Source: RZZS01 sp964491785
GTDB lineage: Bacteria; Pseudomonadota; Alphaproteobacteria; Micavibrionales; Micavibrionaceae
Length of the DNA stretch: 64,000 nucleotides
Assembly (NCBI GenBank): GCA_964491785.1
Contig: CAZBGS010000003.1
Location: 1 to 64,000 of the forward strand
Reading direction: 5' to 3'
In this document: positions 1-7,560 of the stretch, one piece after another
Position numbering within the stretch: the first letter of the stretch is position 1
Layout: every line of letters begins with the position of its first letter
Position numbers and translations under genes: made by a program
Notes under the pieces: generated by a model
The model's input: only the letters and a program-made list of their open reading frames with translations
Told to the model about the DNA's origin: nothing
Database searches by the model: none

Positions 1-163
1 TGAGTGAATCAAAAATAGTAAATTTATTGTCTATGTTATTTGAACCGTTCCAGTTGATGAAACTAGTAAGAAGAAGAATTACCAGCAACAAGCCGAATGC
101 CGAAGAAATGCGCAAGGAGATACGCATATTCCTTTTTAGTGATTGTGAATCATCGGTAGACAT
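1..163 (-). CDS. Membrane sensor protein, N-terminal part only
   Basis: The frame opens with ATG at 163 on the minus strand after a purine-rich ribosome site (GAGAGGAAAG) and runs off the left edge. The 54 visible residues are a short polar head, a basic stretch (RISLRIS) and one hydrophobic segment (AFGLLLVILLLTSFINW), followed by a polar region that looks extracytoplasmic. This is how chemotaxis receptors and sensor histidine kinases begin, but no signalling domain is inside the window, so the class is an inference. It is divergent from the flavoprotein gene at 293. Confidence 0.6.
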   Translation of the reverse strand, partial: MSTDDSQSLKRNMRISLRISSAFGLLLVILLLTSFINWNGSNNIDNKFTIFDSL

Positions 164-292
164 ATCTTTCCTCTCTTGCGATTAAGTGAATACGATCGTA
201 TTTATTCCCCATATTAGTATGGACTAATGCTTTACTCCATAATTTTTTTGAGCTTTTTCATAACCTTGGGTATTAAAACAGGAAAACAAAAT

Positions 293-1495
293 ATGGCAAA
301 TTCGTTCCGGGAAATATCCATCATAGGTTCGGGCCCGGCGGGGCTGATTGCTGCGGAAACCATTACTTCGGCTGGTTTTGATGTTACGGTTTACGAGCAC
401 AAACCCTCCATAGCCCGCAAGTTTCTGCTGGCTGGACTCGGGGGGCTCAACATTACCCATAATGAGGATCTGGATATTTTGATTTCCCGCTACGGTAAAT
501 CTTCCGGATTCCTGGCTCCGGCGATTGAAGAATTTTCCCCGCAATCACTGCGCGAGTGGTGCGCCGGACTTGGCGAAGAGACCTTTACAGGCACCAGCGA
601 CCGCATTTTCCCAAAAAGCTTCAAGGCTACACCGCTGTTGCGTAACTGGAGCGCGCGCCTTTCTGAAAGCGGGGTTACTTTCAAGACCCGCTGGCGATGG
701 ACTGGATGGAATGATAACGGCTCCCTCCGCTTCCAGACCGGGCAAGGCATCAAAGAAATCCATCCGCAGGCCGTTCTGCTTGCGCTTGGCGGCGCCTCCT
801 GGCCCAAAATGGGCTCCGACGGTGAATGGACAAATATTCTGAAGTACAAAGGCATTACGGTCTCCCCGTGGAAACCCTCGAATTGCGGTTTCATCGCAAA
901 CCTGAGCGAAGAATTCAAAAACAGATTCCAGGGCTCGCCCCTGAAACCTGTGACCCTGACATTTGGCGGCAGAAGCATAAAAGCCGAAATCCTGATCACC
1001 GCAAAAGGCGTTCAGGGGCCGGGAATCTACGCCCTCTCGGCTTCGCTGCGGGATGCGATAGAAAAAGACGGCCAAGCCACGCTAATGCTCGATCTCCGCC
1101 CCGACATTTCCGAAGATCTGCTCGCGCAAAAACTCGCTGCGTCAAGAAAAGGCGACAGCTTCACAAATATCATGCGAAAAATCGGCCTCTCCCACGCCGC
1201 CGCTGCCCTGGTTAGAGAAAAAAAGACCGTGGACAAAAATGGTCTCGCCGGACTGATCAAAAATTTCCCGCTCGAACTGACCGCCACAACCGGGCTGGGA
1301 AGGGCCATCTCTTCGGCGGGAGGAATAAGCCTTGATGAACTTGACTCGAACTACATGCTAAAAAAACTCCCCGGCGTCTTTGCCGCCGGGGAGATGCTCG
1401 ACTGGGAAGCGCCAACCGGCGGCTATCTCCTGCAAGCCTGCTTCAGCACAGGCGTCAAAGCCGCCAGAGGTCTTTGCGACTGGCTTTCCGGTTAA
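293..1495 (+). CDS. TIGR03862-type NAD(P)/FAD-dependent flavoprotein (HI0933/BaiN-like)
   Basis: A 400-residue flavoprotein. The N-terminus carries the dinucleotide-binding motif GSGPAGLIAAE, an acidic residue at the end of the second strand (VYEHK), and the family sequence GGLNITHNED. The C-terminus has the second FAD-contact region (GVFAAGEMLDWEAPTGGYLL), typical of the HI0933 family. The substrate is unknown for most members. The frame stays open to 227, but ATG 293 is preferred: AGGAAA lies about 8 bases upstream and the sequence before it reads like an unrelated hydrophobic leader. The stop overlaps by 4 bases the stop of the convergent outer-membrane gene. Confidence 0.85.
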   Translation: MANSFREISIIGSGPAGLIAAETITSAGFDVTVYEHKPSIARKFLLAGLGGLNITHNEDLDILISRYGKSSGFLAPAIEEFSPQSLREWCAGLGEETFTGTSDRIFPKSFKATPLLRNWSARLSESGVTFKTRWRWTGWNDNGSLRFQTGQGIKEIHPQAVLLALGGASWPKMGSDGEWTNILKYKGITVSPWKPSNCGFIANLSEEFKNRFQGSPLKPVTLTFGGRSIKAEILITAKGVQGPGIYALSASLRDAIEKDGQATLMLDLRPDISEDLLAQKLAASRKGDSFTNIMRKIGLSHAAAALVREKKTVDKNGLAGLIKNFPLELTATTGLGRAISSAGGISLDELDSNYMLKKLPGVFAAGEMLDWEAPTGGYLLQACFSTGVKAARGLCDWLSG

Positions 1496-2094
1496 CCGAA
1501 ATACCAGCGAAGTCCGGCAAGAATCTCGTGATTCTCATAATCCAGATCAACCGGCCCCAGATTGGCTTCCCATCCGTTCTGATACCGGTAGCCGGTAAAA
1601 TATTGAACCTGCGGACTAAGATCGGCATTGATCCCGGCTCCAACCTGCCATGCGAATACCGTATCGGAATTGCTGGTGAAGTTGGTGCTGGCATCATGAA
1701 CCATGGCCCCAAGACCACCCATTACATACGGCTCGAAAGCCATACCCAGATCGAAATCGTAATAACCATTGGCGAAAATTCCCCAGGTTTCGACATCTCC
1801 GAAAATTCCGAAGGCGTCAATATCGGCTTCCCTGTATTGAAGCTCGAGTTCTCCGCGCGAATTCGGCCCCCAGGATCTGCCTATCGCGCCGGAAAGGCCG
1901 AACGTGTTGTCCAGATCCCCGCGAAATATCCCGCGCTCCACCTCTGATTCCCCTAAAAAGGAATAACCAAGGGAACCGGAGACATACATGTTCCTGTCAT
2001 AGGTGTATCTACCGGTAGTTTGCGCCTCCGCTTTTCCGGCTGCTCCGCCACTTATCACGGCGAAAGCCGCGGCTGTAATCAATAATTTCTTCAT
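1492..2094 (-). CDS. Outer-membrane beta-barrel protein
   Basis: A 200-residue protein with a clear signal peptide (MKKLLITAAAFAVISGG, cleavage probably after AEA). The rest alternates short amphipathic strands with Gly/Tyr/Asn-rich turns and ends in the aromatic strand LAGLRWYFG, as in small opacity or OmpA-like barrels. A strong AGGAGG ribosome site precedes the start. It is probably an eight-stranded outer-membrane porin or adhesin; the family cannot be fixed further. Monocistronic and convergent with the flavoprotein. Confidence 0.8.
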   Translation of the reverse strand: MKKLLITAAAFAVISGGAAGKAEAQTTGRYTYDRNMYVSGSLGYSFLGESEVERGIFRGDLDNTFGLSGAIGRSWGPNSRGELELQYREADIDAFGIFGDVETWGIFANGYYDFDLGMAFEPYVMGGLGAMVHDASTNFTSNSDTVFAWQVGAGINADLSPQVQYFTGYRYQNGWEANLGPVDLDYENHEILAGLRWYFG

Positions 2095-2337
2095 AACACT
2101 ACCTCCTGATTACGTTCCAGTTATCCAACGCGGCAACTGATGTGGATATCCTTTTAAAATCTGAAAATCGTTACAGCCGCCTAAGGCGCAGAACCCCCGA
2201 AGAAACAAATTGTAGAAGAGAAAGAGGGTGCGAATTACTGAATCAAAAGATATTATCAATACCACCAGTGGAAATCCGCTGGCGGCCTGCTAGATAAATT
2301 CTTGCCACACCGGTGAGGGAAGGAAAGAAAGAAAGAA

Positions 2338-2541
2338 ATGAATATAGACCGTATCATGTTTGCGATCGCGGGCTCCGCGGTTTTTATCACGACAACTCTC
2401 GGATATTTCGCCCACCCCGCATGGCTGCTGCTTACGGGCCTGATAGGCCTGAACATGCTTCAGGCGGCATTCACAAGGTTCTGCCCCATGGTTATATTGC
2501 TCAAGAAACTGGGCAAACATCCGGGACAGGCTTTCCACTAG
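2338..2541 (+). CDS. YgaP-like small inner-membrane protein (DUF2892)
   Basis: A 67-residue protein with two predicted membrane helices (IMFAIAGSAVFITTTLGYF and WLLLTGLIGLNMLQAAF) followed by FTRFCPM, the conserved Cys-Pro element of DUF2892 proteins that sometimes follow rhodanese domains. A purine-rich GGAAGGAAAG stretch precedes the start. Its stop lies 22 bases before the RND permease start, so it is probably the first gene of that operon. The role is unknown. Confidence 0.8.
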   Translation: MNIDRIMFAIAGSAVFITTTLGYFAHPAWLLLTGLIGLNMLQAAFTRFCPMVILLKKLGKHPGQAFH

Positions 2542-2563
2542 ACTTCAGGAAACAGGGGGAATA

Positions 2564-5164
2564 ATGCAGTTCTTATCCAACCGGGCGGTCGCCTTCCCGA
2601 AATTGTCCATGTCGATCGCCGCGATCCTGAGCGTTGCCATGATCCTTCTGGTAGCGCTGCCGACCCTGGCCCCCGAACGATTTCCATCTCTCCACGCCCT
2701 TGAAATAGACACAGATCCTGAAAACATGCTCGACGAAGACGAGCCTGTGCGCGTCTTCCACAACAGAATGAAGGATGAATTCGCGCTTTACGACATAATC
2801 GTCGTCGGCGTCGTCGAAAAAAACAATCCTTCAGGCGTTTTCAACGTCAAGACACTGGGCGAGATTTATCAGCTGACACAGCAGGCGCTTGCCACCGAGA
2901 ACGTTATCGGGGTCGACCTGATCGCCCCCTCGACCGTCGACAATATCGAGCAGGCTGGCCTAGGCTCGGTAAGCTTCGAATGGCTTATGCCTTCCCCTCC
3001 GCAGACGGAAGAGGAAGCGCAGGCCGTATCCCGAAAAGCTTCCCGCCTTCCCTTTTTGAAAGACACGCTGGTCTCCGGAGATGGCAAGGCCATAGCCCTG
3101 TACATCCCGATAACCTCCAAAAATGTCAGTTACAAGGTTGCCAGATCCCTGCAACAGACGATATCCGGCTTCAATAGCGGCGCCGAATACCACATCACCG
3201 GCCTCCCCATAGCCCAGGACACCTTCGGCGTCGAGATGTTCAAACAAATGGCGATCTCCGCCCCGCTCGCCATGGCGCTGATTTTCGCGCTGATGTGGTA
3301 CTTCTTCCACAGCGTCAGACTGATCGTCTCCCCGATGATCGTCGCCCTCGTATCGGTAATCTTCACCATGGGCCTGCTGGTAGCCACCGGCAACACGGTT
3401 CATATCATGAGTTCGATGATTCCGATATTCATTATGCCGATCGCTGTTCTCGATGCCGTTCACATCCTTTCGGACTTTTTCGACCGATACCCGAAAATCC
3501 GCGACCGCAGGAAAACCCTGGAACACGTGATGGACGAGCTTTCGAAACCCATGCTGTTCACTTCACTGACCACCGCCGCGGGCTTCGGCTCGCTCGCCTT
3601 TACCCCGATCCCTCCGGTTCAGGTCTTCGGCATTTTCATCAGCCTCGGCGTCCTGTTCGCCTGGGTTCTGACGATAACCCTGATCCCCGCATACATCATG
3701 CTGATACCGGAGAAATCGCTCGATAATTTCGGTCTGGAGATAGCCGAAAGCGAGGAAGCACACCCGTCCCTTCTCGCCAGAATTCTGAAACGCACCGGCA
3801 GCTTCACCTACAACCGGGCGAAACTGATCCTGATAGCCACCCTGCTTCTCTCCGCCGTTGCCGCCTGGGGCATCAGCCGTATCCGCATCAACGACAATCC
3901 GGTGAAATGGTTCACCCAAAGCCACCCCATCCGCGTCGCCGACCGAGTTCTCAACGAACGCTTCGCCGGTACTTACATGGCTTATCTGACCCTAGCGCCA
4001 GGTGAAGAAGCCTTGAGCGTGGAGAACGCAAAAACAGCTTTACAAACCGCCATGGCCAGCCATAGCGGCCCGGCCCTCGACGAAATCCGCTCCGGACTGG
4101 ACGAATTCGCCGCAAAATCGGAAACTGCGGACGAATTCTTTTCGCTGCTGATCGAACACGCCGAAAACCGCCTTGCCGGAGAACTTTCTGACGAAGACTG
4201 GGAAGCATGGAACGACATGGCGCTGTTCCTCGACGAGCACAGCAAATCCGGCGAGATATTCAAACGCCCCGACGTCCTGCGCTTCGTCGATAGCCTCCAG
4301 CAACATCTGCTGCAAACCGGCCTGGTCGGCAAATCAAACGCCCTGCCCGATATCGTCAAGACGGTTCACCGCGAACTGCTTCTCGGCGAGGAAGACCAGT
4401 ACCGCATCCCGGACACACAGAACGCCGTCGCCCAGACTCTCATCACCTACCAGAACAGCCACCGCCCGCAAGACCTCTGGCACTTCACCACCCCGTCCTT
4501 CGACAAGGCGGTGCTTTGGATCCAGCTGAAGAGCGGCGACAATATCGACATGAGGGCGCTGGTCAGTGCCGTTGACGGCTTCATGGCGCAAAATCAGGCC
4601 CCGGTCGCCCTGGAGCACGACTGGTTCGGCCTCACCTATATCAACGTCGTCTGGCAGGAAAAGATGGTGACCGGAATGCTCGAAGCCTTCGCCGGTTCGT
4701 TCGTCATCGTGCTGGTAATGATGATCTTCCTCTTTCGCTCGGCGCTCTGGGGAGCGCTTTCGATGGTGCCGCTGACCGTGACGATCGGTTTCATCTACGG
4801 AGTAATTGGCCTCATCGGCAAGGATTACGATATGCCCGTCGCAGTCCTGTCCTCGCTCTCGCTGGGCCTCGCCGTCGACTACGCCATCCACTTCCTCGCC
4901 AGAAGCCGCGAAATGGCGAAAGAGCATGGATCATGGCGCGTAACCGTCGAAAAAGTCTTCGGCGAACCGGCCAGAGCCATAGCAAGAAACGTCATCATCA
5001 TCGGCGTGGGCTTCCTGCCGCTGCTGGCCGCGCCGCTGGTTCCATACAAAACGGTGGGCGTGTTTATTTCCGCAATTCTCATTTTTGCCGGAGCGGCAAG
5101 CTTGCTAATTCTACCGGCCCTAATAACATTGATGGAGAAATGGCTAAAGGAGATCAATAAATGA
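2564..5164 (+). CDS. RND superfamily (MMPL-type) transporter
   Basis: An 866-residue inner-membrane transporter with the two-fold RND plan. TM1 at about residues 15-35 is followed by a large periplasmic loop with EIDTDPENMLDEDEPV; a membrane bundle lies at about 230-385; TM7 at about 420 is followed by a second loop; the last bundle is at about 700-860. The sequences AVLDAVHILSDFF and LGLAVDYAIHFLARS mark the repeated transmembrane segments that carry charged residues in this family. It probably moves lipids or hydrophobic molecules with the proton gradient. The stop overlaps the next start (ATGA), and a LolA-like protein and an outer-membrane barrel follow, as in lipid export operons. Confidence 0.9.
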   Translation: MQFLSNRAVAFPKLSMSIAAILSVAMILLVALPTLAPERFPSLHALEIDTDPENMLDEDEPVRVFHNRMKDEFALYDIIVVGVVEKNNPSGVFNVKTLGEIYQLTQQALATENVIGVDLIAPSTVDNIEQAGLGSVSFEWLMPSPPQTEEEAQAVSRKASRLPFLKDTLVSGDGKAIALYIPITSKNVSYKVARSLQQTISGFNSGAEYHITGLPIAQDTFGVEMFKQMAISAPLAMALIFALMWYFFHSVRLIVSPMIVALVSVIFTMGLLVATGNTVHIMSSMIPIFIMPIAVLDAVHILSDFFDRYPKIRDRRKTLEHVMDELSKPMLFTSLTTAAGFGSLAFTPIPPVQVFGIFISLGVLFAWVLTITLIPAYIMLIPEKSLDNFGLEIAESEEAHPSLLARILKRTGSFTYNRAKLILIATLLLSAVAAWGISRIRINDNPVKWFTQSHPIRVADRVLNERFAGTYMAYLTLAPGEEALSVENAKTALQTAMASHSGPALDEIRSGLDEFAAKSETADEFFSLLIEHAENRLAGELSDEDWEAWNDMALFLDEHSKSGEIFKRPDVLRFVDSLQQHLLQTGLVGKSNALPDIVKTVHRELLLGEEDQYRIPDTQNAVAQTLITYQNSHRPQDLWHFTTPSFDKAVLWIQLKSGDNIDMRALVSAVDGFMAQNQAPVALEHDWFGLTYINVVWQEKMVTGMLEAFAGSFVIVLVMMIFLFRSALWGALSMVPLTVTIGFIYGVIGLIGKDYDMPVAVLSSLSLGLAVDYAIHFLARSREMAKEHGSWRVTVEKVFGEPARAIARNVIIIGVGFLPLLAAPLVPYKTVGVFISAILIFAGAASLLILPALITLMEKWLKEINK

Positions 5165-5937
5165 AAAAGATACTGTTCGCCGCAGCTCTGCTGTTCACCT
5201 TCCCCGCACACGCCGTCACCGCCGAGCAGGTGGTTCAGCAGGCCAACCATGCCGCCTATTATCAGGGCGAGGACGGGCGCGCCAAAGTCAACATGGTAAT
5301 CAGGGACTCGCAGGGCCGCGAAAGAAACCGCAACTTCGTCATCCTCCGCAAGGACACAGGAAAAGGCGATACCGAACAAAAATTCTACGTTTATTTCAAC
5401 CGTCCCGCCGACGTCTCGGGAACCTCTTTCCTGGTCTGGAAGCGCGTGGGCGCCGACGACGACCGCTGGCTTTACCTGCCCGCCCTCGACCTCGTCAAGC
5501 GCATTGCCGCCAGCGACGAACGCACCAGTTTCGTCGGCTCCGATTTCTTCTATGAAGACGTCTCCGGTCGCGGCATTGAGGAAGACACCCACGAAATCGC
5601 CGAAACCACCGACAACTACTACGTAATCAAAAGCATCCCTAAAAATCCGAAAAACGCCGAATTCGCGTATTACAAAAATTACATCCACCAGCAGAGCTTC
5701 ATCCCGGTAAAAACCGAATACTACGACGCGCAAGGAAAACTTTACCGCGAATACACAGCCGAGAAGGTCGATGAGATCCAGGGATTCCAGACCGTCACCC
5801 GATCCAGCATGAAAGACCACCGTACCGGCAGCGAAACCGTTCTGACCTACAGCGAAGTGAATTACGACACCGGCCTGCCGGAAGAAATCTTCACCGAACG
5901 CTACCTCCGCACCCCTCCCCGCCAGCATTTGAGGTAA
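5161..5937 (+). CDS. Outer-membrane lipoprotein-sorting (LolA-like) protein
   Basis: A 258-residue secreted protein with the signal peptide MKKILFAAALLFTFPAHAVTA. The body matches the LolA-like family encoded beside RND/MMPL transporters: RFYVYFNRPADVSGTSFLV-like and DRWLYLPALDLVKRI segments, then SFVGSDFFYEDVSGR and a late EYTAEKVDEIQG region. It probably carries a lipid or lipoprotein through the periplasm between the permease and the outer membrane. The start overlaps the permease stop by 4 bases, so the two are translationally coupled. Confidence 0.88.
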   Translation: MKKILFAAALLFTFPAHAVTAEQVVQQANHAAYYQGEDGRAKVNMVIRDSQGRERNRNFVILRKDTGKGDTEQKFYVYFNRPADVSGTSFLVWKRVGADDDRWLYLPALDLVKRIAASDERTSFVGSDFFYEDVSGRGIEEDTHEIAETTDNYYVIKSIPKNPKNAEFAYYKNYIHQQSFIPVKTEYYDAQGKLYREYTAEKVDEIQGFQTVTRSSMKDHRTGSETVLTYSEVNYDTGLPEEIFTERYLRTPPRQHLR

Positions 5938-5943
5938 TCGAAG

Positions 5944-7362
5944 ATGCCCCGATCCCACCGGCCTCCTCTGTTCAATCCATCTCCCGCAGATAAAGGGATG
6001 GGCCCGCAAAGCGGGATGGTGAGGGATTTATCCCTGCTATTGGCCATCCTCCTCGCCACTCTCCCCGCCCGGGCCTCCGAACCCTCCCTTCCCGCTGGCC
6101 TCGGAGGAGGAGGCGGCGGCATCAGTGCGCAGGAAACCGCCCCGGCACCCTCGCAACAGCCATGGGCAGATTTCAGCGGCTTTATCGAGGGCCGCGCCGG
6201 AACCCGCTATGCGGACAGCCCCTACCACAAAGATCCGAGCCTGCTGGAGACCCGGGCCCAGTTCCAGTTCGACAGGAGCTTCGATCTTTTCCACGCCAGA
6301 CTGACAACCGACCTGCTTCTTGACGCCATCGATAGCGATCATTCGATCGACCTGGAAAAAGGCGAAGGCTTTATCGACCTGCGCGAAGCTTTCATCATCA
6401 CCCGCCCGGCAGACGCCATCGACGTCAAGGCCGGCCGCCAGATCCTCACCTGGGGCACAGGCGACCTGGTCTTTCTTAACGACCTTTTCCCCAAGGACTG
6501 GGTTTCCTTTTTCGTCGGCCGCGACGAGGAATACCTCAAAGCCCCTTCCGACGCGCTCAAGCTCTCGTTCTTCACCAAAGCCGCCAGTCTCGACGTGGTT
6601 TACACGCCGCAGTTCGACCCCGACCGCTACCTTACCGGAGAGCGTATTTCCTTCTATAACGAAAACCTTGGCCGCATCACCGGAGAAAACAACCGGATCT
6701 CCGCCGACAGGCGTGAAAGCTGGTTCTCCGAAGACGAACTCAGCCTGCGCCTCTACCGGACTTTCGGAGCCTATGAGACCGCGCTTTACGGCTACAGCGG
6801 ATACTGGAAAAGCCCCGCCGGACAAACCACGGACGGCATGGCCACCTTCCCCGCCCTTTCGGTCTACGGCGCAAGCGTCCGCGGCCCCGCGCTGAAAGGC
6901 ATTGCCAACGCCGAGGCATCATACTACGACAGCCGCGACGACGACCACGGCACAAACCCTCTGATCCGCAATTCCGAGCTGCGTTTCCTGACCGGCTACG
7001 AACAGGAATTATTTCCCAATTTCACAGCCTCGGCCCAGTACTATCTTGAGCGGATGATGGACTATGACGAATACCGCGAAAACCTGCCAGCGGGCATGGT
7101 GCAAAAAGACAAAAACCGCCACATGCTAACCCTTCGCCTGACGAAACTGATGATGAACCAGAATCTTGAACTCTCACTTTTCAATTTCTGGTCTCCTTCC
7201 GACGCCGACGGCTACCTCCGCCCCAAAGCCACCTACAAACTCGACGATCACTGGACGGCAAGCATCGGCGCCAACGTCTTCTACGGCCAGCGCCGCGACA
7301 CATTCTGGGGACAGTTCGAAGACAATTCAAACATCTGGGCAAGCATCAGATACGGATTCTAG
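5944..7362 (+). CDS. Outer-membrane beta-barrel protein (DUF1302/alginate-export-like) of the RND operon
   Basis: Up to 472 residues. After the leader there is a low-complexity Gly/Pro segment, then a long barrel with motifs such as FSGFIEGRAGTRYAD, IDVKAGRQILTWGTGDLVF and a C-terminal NSNIWASIRYGF. The GRQ-WG-GD pattern is seen in DUF1302-like and alginate-export-like channels. The true start is uncertain: ATG 5944 has GAGGT upstream, but the real signal peptide (MVRDLSLLLAILLATLPARA) begins only at ATG 6016, and the bases between resemble a dispersed palindromic repeat read through in frame. Third gene of the export operon. Confidence 0.78.
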   Translation: MPRSHRPPLFNPSPADKGMGPQSGMVRDLSLLLAILLATLPARASEPSLPAGLGGGGGGISAQETAPAPSQQPWADFSGFIEGRAGTRYADSPYHKDPSLLETRAQFQFDRSFDLFHARLTTDLLLDAIDSDHSIDLEKGEGFIDLREAFIITRPADAIDVKAGRQILTWGTGDLVFLNDLFPKDWVSFFVGRDEEYLKAPSDALKLSFFTKAASLDVVYTPQFDPDRYLTGERISFYNENLGRITGENNRISADRRESWFSEDELSLRLYRTFGAYETALYGYSGYWKSPAGQTTDGMATFPALSVYGASVRGPALKGIANAEASYYDSRDDDHGTNPLIRNSELRFLTGYEQELFPNFTASAQYYLERMMDYDEYRENLPAGMVQKDKNRHMLTLRLTKLMMNQNLELSLFNFWSPSDADGYLRPKATYKLDDHWTASIGANVFYGQRRDTFWGQFEDNSNIWASIRYGF

Positions 7363-7437
7363 CCGCAGGGATAAACGGGCCCGAATATCGGGCCGGGCCC
7401 GGCTATTTTGATCGCGGCAAAACGGGCCCGGCAAACT

Positions 7438-7467
7438 GAAAAAACAAAAAACCGCCGTAAGGCGGTT
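7438..7467 (-). terminator. Rho-independent terminator of ku-ligD
   Basis: The inverted repeat AACCGCC-GTAA-GGCGGTT is followed on the minus strand by a run of T interrupted once. It lies about 95 bases past the ligD stop. The region 7363-7437 also holds a GC-rich inverted repeat (GGCCCG-AATAT-CGGGCC, near 7379) that may end the plus-strand operon. Confidence 0.75.
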
Positions 7468-7560
7468 GCAATTCCGGCGTTGATGGTTAAACAGTATCAG
7501 AAAATTCGCATTTTGTCCATGAATGCCCGACTCGCTTACGCGCTGAAACAAAGACCCCGA

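Noticed and set aside
2094..2125. GGAAC followed by GTT upstream of the outer-membrane gene at 2094
   Set aside because: The spacer contains the AGGAGG ribosome site and the -10 would overlap the start codon, so it cannot be an EcfG promoter for this gene.
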